Both the position numbers and the translations under genes were made by a program. The notes under the pieces were generated by a model. The model was not told where the DNA came from, ran no database searches, and saw only the letters and a program-made list of their open reading frames with translations. Below, in pieces: positions 1 to 10,568 of a stretch of DNA of 17,724 nt (the first letter of the stretch is position 1; every line of letters begins with the position of its first letter). Origin of the DNA: Chloromonas sp. AAM2. Taxonomy: Eukaryota; Chlorophyta; Chlorophyceae; Chlamydomonadales; Chlamydomonadaceae. The stretch is taken from NCBI GenBank assembly GCA_004335635.1, contig QAXH01003204.1, positions 1 to 17,724 on the forward strand. Direction: 5' to 3'.

Positions 1-3000
1 CTCTTGGCTCAGGCGAGGACGGCCTGCCCATTCCCAAGAAGCCGCGAGCCCCCCGCAAGCCTGCCGGCCCCCCCGCGATGGTGCGCTGCACCGACTGCGG
101 GCTGCTGGGCCACGTGTCAGGGACAGCCAGCTGCCGGATGGCGTTTGTCGACCCCGATGACATCGACATGAGGTAATAACGGGTCGAGTGTGTGTGCGTG
201 GGTTTGCGCGGGTAGCTGTGGGTGGGCATGCTCAGGTGGTTGTACGCTCAAAGCTCGTCTTCTGTAACGCTGCAAGTTGATGCATGCAGCCACCATCAGT
301 ACAAAGGACAAGAGATTACGAAAAGATATCTCGACATTTCTGGACAGGCTCTCGTGCACAGTCAGTCATCACCCAGGAATCAGCACGAGGGGGCGTGGGA
401 GGGGTTAGTGGTCGGTTTCTGGAGGCATTACGGCATTGGAAGCGGCCGCGAAAAATCTTGCCAATAGGACATGCAGCACCAGGACAACTGAGGCGTGGAT
501 GTACTCAATCTAGGCCATGGGACGCTGATGGAACAACACGCTTTTGCTTCTGTGGGCTGACGGTGGCATGGCGGGACAGTTGACGTGGACGTGAGTTGAC
601 TTTACTTGACCTCAATGAAAACGTAAATGAAAACGTCTGCCGTTTCTTGCAGTGGTGGCGAGGAGGGTGAGGACGGCACTGCCATGGTGGCGAGCTACCG
701 GGCGCCTGTGTCCACCACCTCCAGACAGGACAGGCGCAGGAGCCGCGAGCAGCGCATCAACGGGAGCATGTCGGTTGGCATGGCGGTTTCTGGGGCGGTT
801 TCTGATCCCAACACAGACAGCCCCCAAGTCAAGACGAAACCCAGAATTCGGATTAAGAAGGCGGGCGGTGGAGAGGGGGGCGTGGGAGTGACGAACGGGG
901 GCCGCGTCAAACGGAAATCGGCCCAGGTGCGCTGAAACCTAGGATGATTGTCTGCTCTACAGTTGCCCTACCGTTCGGTAGGTTGATAGTTTGTCAGTGG
1001 CAGCGAGCACTGCTCTGAGACGCCAATCCTCCAATTCCGAGCACTTATCAACCCTGACTGTTACCACAACCCTACCGTACTAGAACCGGAAAACTCAACC
1101 TTTGTCACGGTGAACACCATGCTGCTGCACCACTGCTGGATTGTTATCCTGACCTTATACCTGACCGCAACCATCAAACGTCAACGGTTTCTCAGACACT
1201 TAAGTTCATGTTCCGATCCACGCAGGCCGCTGTTGCCAGCTTTCGTCGCGGGCGCGGGAGCGATGACGAAGAAACCGAAGACGACCTTGGTGGGAGTGAC
1301 GGGGACGCGGGGATGGAGGAGGAGGAGGAAGAGGAGGACGATTTGGCGGACCTGAGCGATGACTATGCCGATGAAGAAGATGAGGAGGATGAGGAGGAGA
1401 TGGGCAGGGGCTCGGGAAGGTCAAAGGTGGGTGTGGCAGTTGGTAACGGACAGTAACTGCTCCATCATCAATCATCCGTGTCGTCATCCGTGTCGTAGGA
1501 TTTGAATCCCATCATCATCTGTGCCAACTTGTTGTGCCTCGCAGAGTCGTGCGGCTGCTTCGATTCCAACCCGGGCCCCGTCCCAGCGCGCCCACACAGC
1601 CACCGGCAGCAAACGCACCGCAGCCGCCTCCCTCGCAATGCTGGGCGACACAGCAGGTTCTGGGAAACGGATGAAAACCGAACCGTTGGTTGGTGGCGCC
1701 TCAGCTGTGCCGCTTGGTGGCGGTTTTGGAGCCGCCGAGGCGTTCAAGATGCTCGAGGCAGTGTTCAAGGGCGCCATCAGTTCAGTCAAGAACAGGAAGG
1801 ACATGAAGTTCAAGGCGTTTGCCAAGCCAGTGAGTGGGGTCAAGTCGGTTGGGTTCGTTCAATTGGTGTGGTTGAGGTGGTTGAAGGGGCGTTCATTGTG
1901 CGGTGATGTTGTTCTGACTGTGTTTTCAAATTCCAGGGTAGGATTGGCTGCACAGATGGCGATCTTTAGCCTCAGGCTTCAGTAGAGGAAAAACATGCAA
2001 CAAACAAAAAATCGGCAACATGCCCACAGTGAGCTCTTGCTGTTGTCAACGATCCCAACCACCGGAGCATGATTTTCCATTTCAGCTTGGTTCGGAGCCC
2101 CATGTGACAAGCAGCAGCTCACATTGCAAGTTAGTCATCCGCCTGGCGCAGACGGTGGCGATGTACGTTCCTGGAGCATGGAAGAGCCAAGAAGTGCACT
2201 CGGGCTCTGATCACACTAATGGCGTGCATGTCCTCAAACCCTTTTCGATTACCGCATATATGCTGGATCATTTTATGCAGTGCTGAATTACCAACCATCA
2301 CTGCATAAATGGTAATCAATGCATTCGTTTGCTCATTGGTTCTCTTTATCTCGTTTGCTGCAATTCATTCATGGCCACGTCTCCTTGTCCACTGTGGCAT
2401 TTGCCTGTAGCGGTGCTCAACCCATGTGTCCTTGTCCACTGTGGCATTTACCTGTAGCGGTGCTCAACCCACGTGTCCTTGTCCGTGCAGGTGTCCATAG
2501 TGTCGGTGCCCGACTACCACACGTTTGTGCCCGCGGGCGAGGAGATGTACCTGGAGAGACTGCAGGCCAAGCTCAAGACCAGAAAGTGAGCGGGGACCAG
2601 CATGCACCGAGCCTCCGAGTGCCTCTGAATCCGTTTGACCGTGTTGCACATGTTGGCGGTACATGACTTGAGCGCGATTTCCCAGCTGCCCCATGCAAAG
2701 AGCGCCGTGAGTTGGTCAACACACCATGTAGCCCACCACTTTAAAACTGTTATTTGAATCCTGACCGTGTGCTGCCACGTGTTTCAGGTACACATCACGT
2801 GAGCTGTTCATGACCGATGTGCGCCAGATCGCCATTAACGCTGAGCGGTACAACACACCAGGCTGCGGGAAGGTGAGGCTGATGGATTGTGCGGGGAGCC
2901 AGTGGCAATCAACACATGCCCAACATTCCTGAGTGTGACAGTGCATCACCGGCTCAACTGGAAAATTCAGTGGAGCACTCACACTGGGCAAGATAAGGTT

Positions 3001-4489
3001 GTCATCTCCTAACCACACAGTCGGCAGTGGTCTGCCATGTGTGGTTGAGTGGACAGGAGTGGTTGAGTGGACACGCTATGCTGTCGGCACTGGACAGCAA
3101 GAGAGCAGCAGTAGATGCCAGCAGCAATGCACAGCTGACTGCCTGCAATGACGCCAGCAACGCACCCTCTCACTGCGCTGGGGGGTCACGTCACCTGCCC
3201 ATCTTCCCATTCTGTGCATGTACACGCCATGGAACGCCATCTGTCCACCTGGAAACACTAAGTGGCCGCTGGCAGCCATGCACAGCTTGTTGCCTCACAC
3301 AACGCAATGCCATGCACCGGCGATGCAATGCAACGATGTCACTGTCATCAGACCATGTAAGCTTGCCCAAACTGAACGGGATGACTTGTGACCACATGGT
3401 ACACGTTTGTGCATGCCTGCTCAACTAACCTATATGGTCTTGTGCGTGTTGTCCTGCAGTCCGCCTTTCCTCTTTTTGTGGGCGTAGCGCGGGAGCTGGT
3501 AGAGGCCATGGAGGAACACCTGGACGCGCATCAGGAGACCATACAGGTGGCGGAGGCAGCACTGGTAGGTAGATTTCGTAACGGTGATGAATACAATAAT
3601 AACAAGAAACACAATGATCAGGAATGATCAGGAAGCATAATGATTGCCATCATCGGTAGAACTACTCTACTTTCTATGGCACGGCACAACTCTGGTGGCC
3701 ATTCTGCCGAGAGAATCTGCAAAACGTCTCACTCTGTCAGTTCTCAGATGACCCTGGCAGAGCGCAGCAGTCAAACTGCAAGCACCCAGTGCAGCAGTTC
3801 AAATGGCTAGACAGCGAACAGTTCTGGGCTGAAGGTCAAGTGCAACAACTGACAAACGGGCGGACTGCACAATGCTCATGTTTGTTTGCTTGCTTGCCTG
3901 CTCACAGGAGAAGGCAGCAGCCAATGCCCGGGCCGCTGCAGCTGGCGCTGCCACCGCCGGCCCCTCCACCACTGCCACCGTCGCCGCCGTTGCCGCTGAG
4001 CCGGCTTTGGCTCCCCAAGAGGATGCCAAGGAGCCCTGGGTGCTGTGTGACCGCTGTCAGACCTGGAGACTGGTGAGTGTGACTGTGTGACAGTGAGTGT
4101 GACAGTGAGTGTGACAGTGAGTGTGACAGTGAGTGTGTGGGTTTGCGTGGATGCGTGTGTAGACTGGATTGGCCAGTGAATGTTAAATGTACAGCCCAAG
4201 ATTGCGTCCCAGCTGGCTGGACTTGAATCAGGGCTCTCCTACACTGGCAAAGTCAGGTTTGCTTGCCTGCCGTTATAGCGTTGCGCACATGAGGTACACG
4301 CTGCCTTGCCCGGTGTCATGACGTCAGCCTGGTGGCTTATTAGTGCAGAACTCGTTCTATTTGCCTCCCTGCCCTCCCCAGGTGTCTGCCGAACACCTGC
4401 AATGGGTGGAGAACCAAGCAGCCGACTTCAAGTGGTTTTGTGACAGGGTCGGGGAGCAATGCGATTTTGAGCCAAAGAAGCAAGAGTAA
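1..4489 (+). CDS. TAF1: TAF1-like TFIID subunit, C-terminal part: zinc knuckle, bromodomain, CW zinc finger (5' truncated)
   Basis: Likely the C-terminal part of the largest TFIID subunit, which acts in the nucleus at promoters and binds modified histones. Exons I place: 1-172, 653-926, 1226-1426, 1545-1829, 2491-2585, 2788-2872, 3460-3564, 3908-4072, 4382-4489. All have GT donors and AG acceptors, phases agree throughout, and 495 residues remain before the TAA at 4487. Residues 29-44 form a zinc knuckle C-x2-C-x4-H-x6-C, the spacing of the TAF1 knuckle. Residues 57-148 are basic and Gly-rich; 149-215 are very acidic. Residues 285-395 are a bromodomain: PDY in the ZA loop, F-x2-DV helix, and NAERYN with the acetyl-lysine Asn. 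Residues 449-487 are a CW zinc finger with Cys 452, 455, 480, 487 and Trp 449, 458, 478. The N-terminal TAF1 domains lie left of the window. The bromodomain and CW finger are seen directly; the TAF1 name rests on the knuckle-bromodomain order. Another bromodomain reader is possible. Confidence 0.8.
2382..2484 (+). repeat. 47-bp tandem repeat next to a splice acceptor
   Basis: In the fourth visible intron of the TAF1-like gene, a 47-bp unit starting TCCTTGTCC begins at 2382, again at 2429, and as a short partial copy at 2476. The copies are nearly identical. The partial copy runs into the acceptor GTGCAG at 2485-2490 and supplies its pyrimidine tract, so the duplication copied sequence from just upstream of a splice site. 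Confidence 0.85.
4073..4138 (+). repeat. 12-bp tandem repeat carrying splice-donor-like GTGAGT
   Basis: The intron after the exon ending at 4072 starts GTGAGTGTGAC. From 4091 a 12-bp unit CAGTGAGTGTGA is repeated four times (4091, 4103, 4115, 4127; the last copy is altered at its end). Each copy contains GTGAGT, so four donor-like sites lie within 70 bp of the real donor. Confidence 0.85.
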
Positions 4490-4497
4490 CCGCCAAT

Positions 4498-4666
4498 CAC
4501 GTGTGGGAAACGTTTAAACGTTGGCTGGATACAGCTGGGGACACTGCTCCTCACCCAAGTGGCAGAGTGAAGTGACTGCACGTGTGCCACAAATGCAATC
4601 ACGTGGGCTGTTTCTCATCACGTGGGGCAAATGCCCCATATACGACTGGCAGGATTGTGCCACGTG
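4498..4666. promoter_or_regulatory. Cluster of five CACGTG G-boxes
   Basis: The palindromic hexamer CACGTG occurs at 4498, 4579, 4600, 4619 and 4661. It is the classic G-box/E-box core bound by bHLH and bZIP factors in the green lineage. Spacings of 81, 21, 19 and 42 bp are near multiples of two helical turns for the last four sites. The cluster starts nine bases after the TAF1-like stop codon and lies over 1 kb before the REP ATG, so it could be a distal element, part of the 3' UTR, or belong to an unseen transcript. Binding is inferred from the motif only. Confidence 0.45.
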
Positions 4667-5624
4667 CGCCGCAGATAAAATCACAGGGGCTGGTTGATGC
4701 AAGCACGGCGGCTTGGTTGCAGGGACTGGGTGGGTGGAAGTTTACTTGTCCGCCTGGCACAGTGTGGCTGCAAGCCTAAGAAATGGCTTGCCCTGGTCCG
4801 CTTTTGGTAATGAGATTAGACCACTGCCCTTGACACGCAAGCAGGCATGTGCAGTGGGGAGTGGCTGTAGACTCTGCTACCATGTTTTCATGCAATGATA
4901 TCATGGTGATGGCGCAAAACACCTACTAGGATACCATCAAGGCGTTTCCTTGCAAACGTGCCTATTTATTTGTCTTCGGGTTTTGGCTGATGATGGCCTG
5001 GGCTGGATGAGTGCCTATACGCTGAAGCGAATGTTTCAATCTTGTGGCGGGGAAAAGCGCTCAGGGCACACATGTGTTCAGAAACTGGTATTGCCATGAC
5101 ACGTAGGTGCCCAGTTGACAACATGCATATGCACACTGTGTACCCTCATTCATTGCATCATACAGATCGGTTCCGGCAAAGACTAGGGCTTGTTGTTTCT
5201 TGCGTTGAGGAGGACAGATGACAGTTGGCTGTGCTTTGTAGGGCCTTGTTTGGTCTTGAACATGCTAAATGCAAGAGGTCAACGCAAGTGCACTGAAAGC
5301 AATTCCCAGGGCACTGGATCTTGTGCCTGGGTTGCTGTGCTTCAATGCGTTGCCGTCATTGAAGCGTGTGCAGTTGGATTGGTATTTTGCCACGCGTGCA
5401 CATGCCCTGAGGTAACAAAACAAACATGCTGCCTGCATTGTGCATGATACTGGCGCGTGAGTGGCTCCACACACTAGCCCATGTAGACCCATGTCCTACC
5501 GGCCATTCTTTGGAGATGGTGCCGCGTTTTGCATGAGTAATGTATGGTTGGGCTCAGCTCAGGGCGAACATGCTTCTCCAGAACAGTTAGTATTTCTGGT
5601 CAGCTATTGAACGTTGAATACGGT

Positions 5625-5663
5625 CACGTGAGCCTGGCGAAGGTCACACAAACACAATATAAA
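5625..5663 (+). promoter_or_regulatory. Putative REP core promoter: G-box and TATA box
   Basis: TATAAA lies at 5658-5663, 74 bp before the REP start codon, with a CACGTG at 5625-5630 about 28 bp upstream of it. A TATA box here would place transcription start near 5690, leaving a 5' UTR of roughly 45-50 bases. The motif match and position are seen; promoter use is inferred. Confidence 0.4.
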
Positions 5664-5736
5664 CATGTTATCTTTGAGATGGATCGACAGGTGTGGGCTT
5701 TACAGTCCCAGTGGCGTCATCGGTAAAGCCCTGGCC

Positions 5737-8700
5737 ATGGATTCCATAGACCCCAGCACGTTTGATGTGATTGTTGCGAGCTCGGGCATGGTAGAGTGTT
5801 TGTTGGCCAGGTGAGGGGTGTACCACACCGCTCAAGGTCGCATGTGATCCCTAGCCTTGGAGCAGCCTTGACAGGATCACGCGCCTTGTGCCGCATCCTA
5901 TGCTGCTGCAGTGCGCTGGCAAGGGCGGGAAAGAGCGTGCTGCTGATGGATTCGGCAGATGTTTACGGAAGCGGCCATGCAAGCTTCACCTTCGCGGGAC
6001 TCTGCGGCAGCCAGGACCCCGAGCTGAACCCGCATGCATGTGATGAACGCCCAGCAACTGCAGAGCAGCCTTCGCTGCCGGCGAGCACACGGCTCGTGCC
6101 TCTACCAGGGGCATCTCAGCCGGCGCTGCCCGTTTCTGTTGAGAGCTGCTGGGCAGCTGGCCAGGGTTTGCCACAAACGCGTGGCTTCATCTTGGATCTA
6201 GCACCCAAGGTGAAAGACAGACATCATGCATGCATCACATCATCAGGATGCATGCAAGGGAAAGGCAAAGGAGGAGTCGCAGTACCAAGCGTCCTGCATA
6301 GCCCAGCCTCCTGCATACGCTCCTGCATACCAAGCACGCATAGCCCAGACCTGTGCGCAATGGCACATCTGCTCTGCTCCGTTTAGACTGATTCCATCAT
6401 ACATGCTTTTTATTCAGCTTTTTGAACGCCCTTCGCAATTCATGCTTACCTGCTGAGGCACTTCTTGCACATGTTTTTGTATTCAGCAGTTTTGTTTTCA
6501 AGTTTCTACAAATGCGTGCATGCTGCTGTGGTTTGAGGAACTTATGTCTCTCTCTGTTATGCACATCTGAGGTAATAAAGCTCTCTCACATCTGTTTTTC
6601 CTGTGCATTTTGTGCAGGTGCTATACCAGGCGGAAACCCTTGTGGATGTGTTGGTTCGCACACGGTCACACAATTATGTTGAGTTCAAAGCAGTGGAGGG
6701 CAGGTGTGTGCGCTGGAAAGTGCATGTTATGTCTTCCCTGTGGCACATGCCCACCTCCTGTTAATGTTAATGCCTGCTCCAGTCGGATGGGCAGCACTTG
6801 CAATGCATGAGGATGTATTGCATATAGATTACACTAGGAGTCCCCACATGTGAGTGCTAGCAAGGCAGTTGGTCAGCTTGCTCTTACCGACCGAAATAGA
6901 AGAGCAAGTCTGCCCTCACACAATCTGCCATGCCCAGGCAGCACCCACGCTCTCTGCTGGCTGCTTGAGTACTGCTTCGTACACAACAAACTTGAAAGTA
7001 TGATTCAGTGAGGATTCTGCGTGTGCTAGAATGGAAGACTGTTGGCGTGTATGACTACAACCTAACATGCATGGGTTTATATTGTATACGCAAGTGCGTG
7101 CTGCTGTGCCTGCAGTTTCATCTACCAGTGTGGCCGGCTGCGCCCTATCCCCGCTTCCCGGGCTGACATTTTCAAGGACAAGGGCCTGGGCTTGGCGGAC
7201 AAGAGAGCGCTCATGGCGTTTCTCACAGCATGCATGGCAGCCAAAGATGGGCAGGGACCGCTTAAGGTATGGCCACGTTTGTCAGTGCACATGACTGTGT
7301 ATAGCAGACAGCGAGCCACTCAGTGAGGCACAGCCAGCGACCAATCTGGATGGTACCCTGTTCGCATGTCTAAGGGACGAACAGCCAACAGTCCTAGTCC
7401 ACTCCGGCTTCACACTGCACACGCTCAATGCATGGGTGACTCTGGCTGTTCCCTCCATGCAGGACGTCTTGACAAGTGACCGGCCGCTGGTTGGCGTGTT
7501 GTCAGGTCAGGGCCTCACGCCCGCCTTGAGGGACATCATCACATATGGGATAGTGGGCGCCTGCTGGCGGCAGCAGCCAACGGGTGGTGGGGAAAGTCAG
7601 TTGAAAGGGGCACAGGCACAGGCAAACCCAGCAGAGCAGCATGCGGGAATCAGAGCAGCCGCAGGCCAGCAGGTCAGCAGCACTTCCATCGAGCATCAGC
7701 GGGGTAGCGACCAGACGGCAGGACAGGGCGGCAGTGTTGGTATGGCAGATCGGTGTGGGGAGGGTCATGCAAAATGGCAGCAGGGTGTGAACCCTGGCTC
7801 TGCCGTTTCTGCTGCCGTCCCTTCCAACACCCCCCACGTGACAGCAGCCAGCGAGGGTCTGGCTGCTCTAGGGTTGTACTCTGCTTCCCTTGGCCGTTTT
7901 ACCTCTGCTGCCGGTGCGCTCATGACCTGCTGCTACGGCAGCGGCTCCCTGCCTGAGGCCTTAGTGAGGCACTGCGCTGTCAAGGGAAGTGTGACAGCGC
8001 TGCGGCAGAGAGTGACAGGGCTGGTGCTGGGGCCGCAGCGGGCGGGAAGCGGCAGTGGGGCAGATGGGAGTGGGCCGGGTGGTGATGCTGCTGGCGGAAG
8101 CTGCAGCGGGGCCGGCGATGGTAGCGGCGATGTGTATGCAATTGCGGGGCATGCTCAGGCGCAAGCAGCAGAACACACACAGGCGCCGGTGGCGCCGGGG
8201 CAAGACATGCATGACGGGGCTAGCGGAGGCAGTGGTATGCGGGCTGGCCAGGCAGCCGAGGTCGTGCGTGGTGTGGTGCTGGGTAGCGGTCACCTCCTGG
8301 AGTGCAAGGAGGCGTTGGTGGTAAACCAAGGCTGGCTAAGGTGTGTGAAAATAGGGAAACGGGTGATGGACAGCGCGAATGTGCTACAAAGGTCTGGAAA
8401 GCACCAAAAAGCATTCCTAACATACTCAGGCGAGTATAATGGAAAGTGTCGTACCCAGCCATAGACCTTACAGTCGTCACCAGCATTACACACCAGCAGC
8501 ACACACAAACCACGCCAACTCTGTCATGCCTTTCCTGCCTAGCCCATCCAAGCTACCATCCCTGCGCTGAAGCTAGCAATTCGCTTCAATGCGTGTATGG
8601 CAACCCTCTCAACTGTGTTTACCCCCAGCTTTCTGAGAGCCTTTGTTGAGCCTGAGTACCTTCCTCATCCAGAGCCTTTTGTCCTGGTATGCCAAGCCCG

Positions 8701-10568
8701 GGCGCTGTCCTATCAAGACATCAAGGATTGTGCTATGCCGTAGAAGTTAGATGCTAGAAGCCTGAAGTTGCACAACTCCTGCTCTGCCATGCCTGCCACT
8801 GCCTTGGCCACAGGAGTGTGCCGCGCACGCCAGACACCACTCGCTCCCTTTCCAACGAAGCAACCACACAAACAGCTTGTGCTATCCCTGCAGCACCACC
8901 CGCACCATCATCGCCACCCTCTTCCCCCCACATGCCAGTACCAGGCAGCAGCCACTTGATGGTGGCCAGGGCTGTGGCAGTGCTAGATAGCAGTGCTATG
9001 CCCGGAGGACAGGGCCTAGCCACCCTTGTGCTGCCTCCTGACACTCAGGGTGTAGGCAATACCGCCCCAGTCTACGGTCTGCAGCTGTCGGCTGCAGTAG
9101 CGGTCACTCAAGCAAACAGGTGCGCTGTTATCCGAGGACGGTGTGCAAGCTGGAGCGCACTGCACGCAATGCATTGTGGCACTCAATTGCTCGGGGCCTG
9201 CTTCAGTAAGGAGCATTGGCAAGTAGGCTTGGTGCTCTAGGCTCATTTCATGATGTATGTAAGCCATGCTTGAGTGAAGCCATCACATGCTGCCCCGGTA
9301 TGCAGTCTGGCCGAGAGGTGTTGGGATGCGGAGTTTGGTTTGCCTGCAGCCCCGCGTGCCATGCCTAGGTTGGGTCCAAGTAAAGGAATTGTCCAGCTGC
9401 TATAGTCGTCTGCAACCAAGCAAGACGCAAGCACAGTAGAGAGCTGCAGTCAAGCAAGCAACCAAACAACCAGGCAAGCCAATAAGCAGGCAAGCAAACA
9501 CGCAAACAAACCAGCAAGCAGCAAACCATTTCTGTGTCCGGCCGTGGGTGCATGCAGGTTCCTTCTGTACCTGTCCACTGTGGTGGATTTCCCCTTGTCC
9601 GGCCCAGCCTCACCCCGCCATTTCCTGGAGCCTGCCCTAGTTCTGCTGGCTCAGTTGCCAGAAGGCAATGCACAAGGGGACGCATCAGGCACACACAACG
9701 CTGCTGGCCAGCCGGGGGTGCCTAAATCAATGCCACAGGTGTGTGGGCGCATCTAGGACAGTTATAGCAGGGAAGCCGTCAACGGACGCGGGGTGGGAGG
9801 TGTGCCACCCTCAGCAAGCGGGAGGTGCAGCAGTCATATGGAAGCTTTTGTCCTGTGCAAGTGAAGGCTCTTGGATTGCGTGCGACTGCAACAGTGCAGT
9901 GGGTGGGGGGGCTGTGCTGGAAACTTGGCCAGAATCCGTGGGACCATTGGTTGCTCAAGCAAGCACTGGCTTTGTATGGTGCAAGCTTACACATGAACGG
10001 GCTGAACTTGCCGTAACAGGTGGCCAACTGACGAGCTTGAAGTGGCCTGATCACATTACGTAACCGAGTCAAACTGTACATTCATAACTGAGTAGAGTTT
10101 GTGATCATGTGTTCATTACCACGTGGGCAGGTGTGGTTAAGCATGCTGTCCCATGTTGCCATGCAGGTGCTGCATGTACACTACTACACCCAGATGCTGC
10201 ACGGGGGTGAGCCCTGGTCGCATGTGGAGGGTGGGACAGACGAACGGCCTGGCACGCTGCCAGCCAACGTTGTGGTGTGTCGCGGGCCTGGACCTTCGCT
10301 TTTCGGTTACACAGCTGAGGTGTCACATGCTGAACGGTTACTGTCACAGCACTTCCCTGGAGTACCTTGGCTGTTGGCACCTGAAGGCGTTGGATCGCTC
10401 AAGCAGGGGACAGCAAGAGGAGCAGGCAAAGGAGAGGAAGAAGAAGCAGGGGATGAGGTGGATCGCCATTGTAGCGGGGGAGCTGGTGATGAGGATGAGG
10501 ATGATGATATTGCTCAGCTGCAACGGGCACTCAATTCCCTTGTGGCTGACCAAGAGAAAAGCAGCTAG
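5737..10568 (+). CDS. REP: Rab escort protein (REP/CHM, Rab GDI family)
   Basis: REP binds newly made Rab GTPases, presents them to Rab geranylgeranyltransferase and delivers them to membranes. Exons: 5737-5810, 5912-6209, 6618-6703, 7116-7266, 7463-8340, 8629-8686, 8758-9119, 9558-9738, 10167-10568. The sum is 2490 nt, 829 residues, all phases consistent, stop TAG at 10566. Family blocks in order: FDVIVA at 9-14 and SVLLMD with VYGSG at 33-46 (N-terminal dinucleotide-fold); RGFILDLAPK at 115-124 joined to VLYQAETLVDVL; YVEFKAVEG; GRLRPIPASRADIFKDK; 335-395 with YSASLGRF, YGSGSLPEAL and the following helix; LLECKEALVV; VARAVAVLD near 583; LLYLSTVVDF from 638. Insertions at about 242-333 and 393-467 are Gln/Gly/Ser-rich, and the tail is acidic. 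Rab GDI is an alternative, but GDI is about 445 residues and far more conserved. The start ATG sits 8 codons before the first strand. The acceptor of exon seven (8757) is chosen for phase and is the weakest junction. Confidence 0.85.
9451..9527 (+). repeat. CAAG/CAAA-type simple repeat in a REP intron
   Basis: A purine-rich run built from CAAGCAAG, CCAAACAA and GCAAACAA variants fills 77 bp of the intron between the exons ending at 9119 and starting at 9558. The plus strand holds almost no T here. It ends about 30 bp before the acceptor at 9557, so it is not the pyrimidine tract. It looks like a degenerated microsatellite. Confidence 0.7.

Larger units (their letters stand above)
4490..5736. 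other. Intergenic region between the TAF1-like and REP genes
   Basis: About 1.25 kb lies between the TAA of the upstream gene and the ATG of the downstream gene. It must hold the 3' UTR of the first and the promoter and 5' UTR of the second. No reading frame here looks coding: the short open frames lack splice context and recognisable composition. I found no TGTAA poly(A) signal in it. The left end holds a G-box cluster and the right end a TATA box; 4670-5620 shows nothing else I can name. Confidence 0.6.

Noticed and set aside
3872..4199. Long minus-strand frames opposite the Ala-rich linker exon
   Set aside because: They are antisense shadows of GC-rich Ala codons and of the 12-bp intron repeat (Thr-Val-Thr runs).
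5190..5447. Open plus-strand frame of about 85 codons in the intergenic region
   Set aside because: TTG start, Cys-rich mixed composition, no conserved motif and no splice or promoter context.
6226..6350. ATGCATGC and repeated GCATAGCCCAG motifs in the second REP intron
   Set aside because: Short, imperfect duplications typical of the low-complexity introns here; no structure beyond local slippage.
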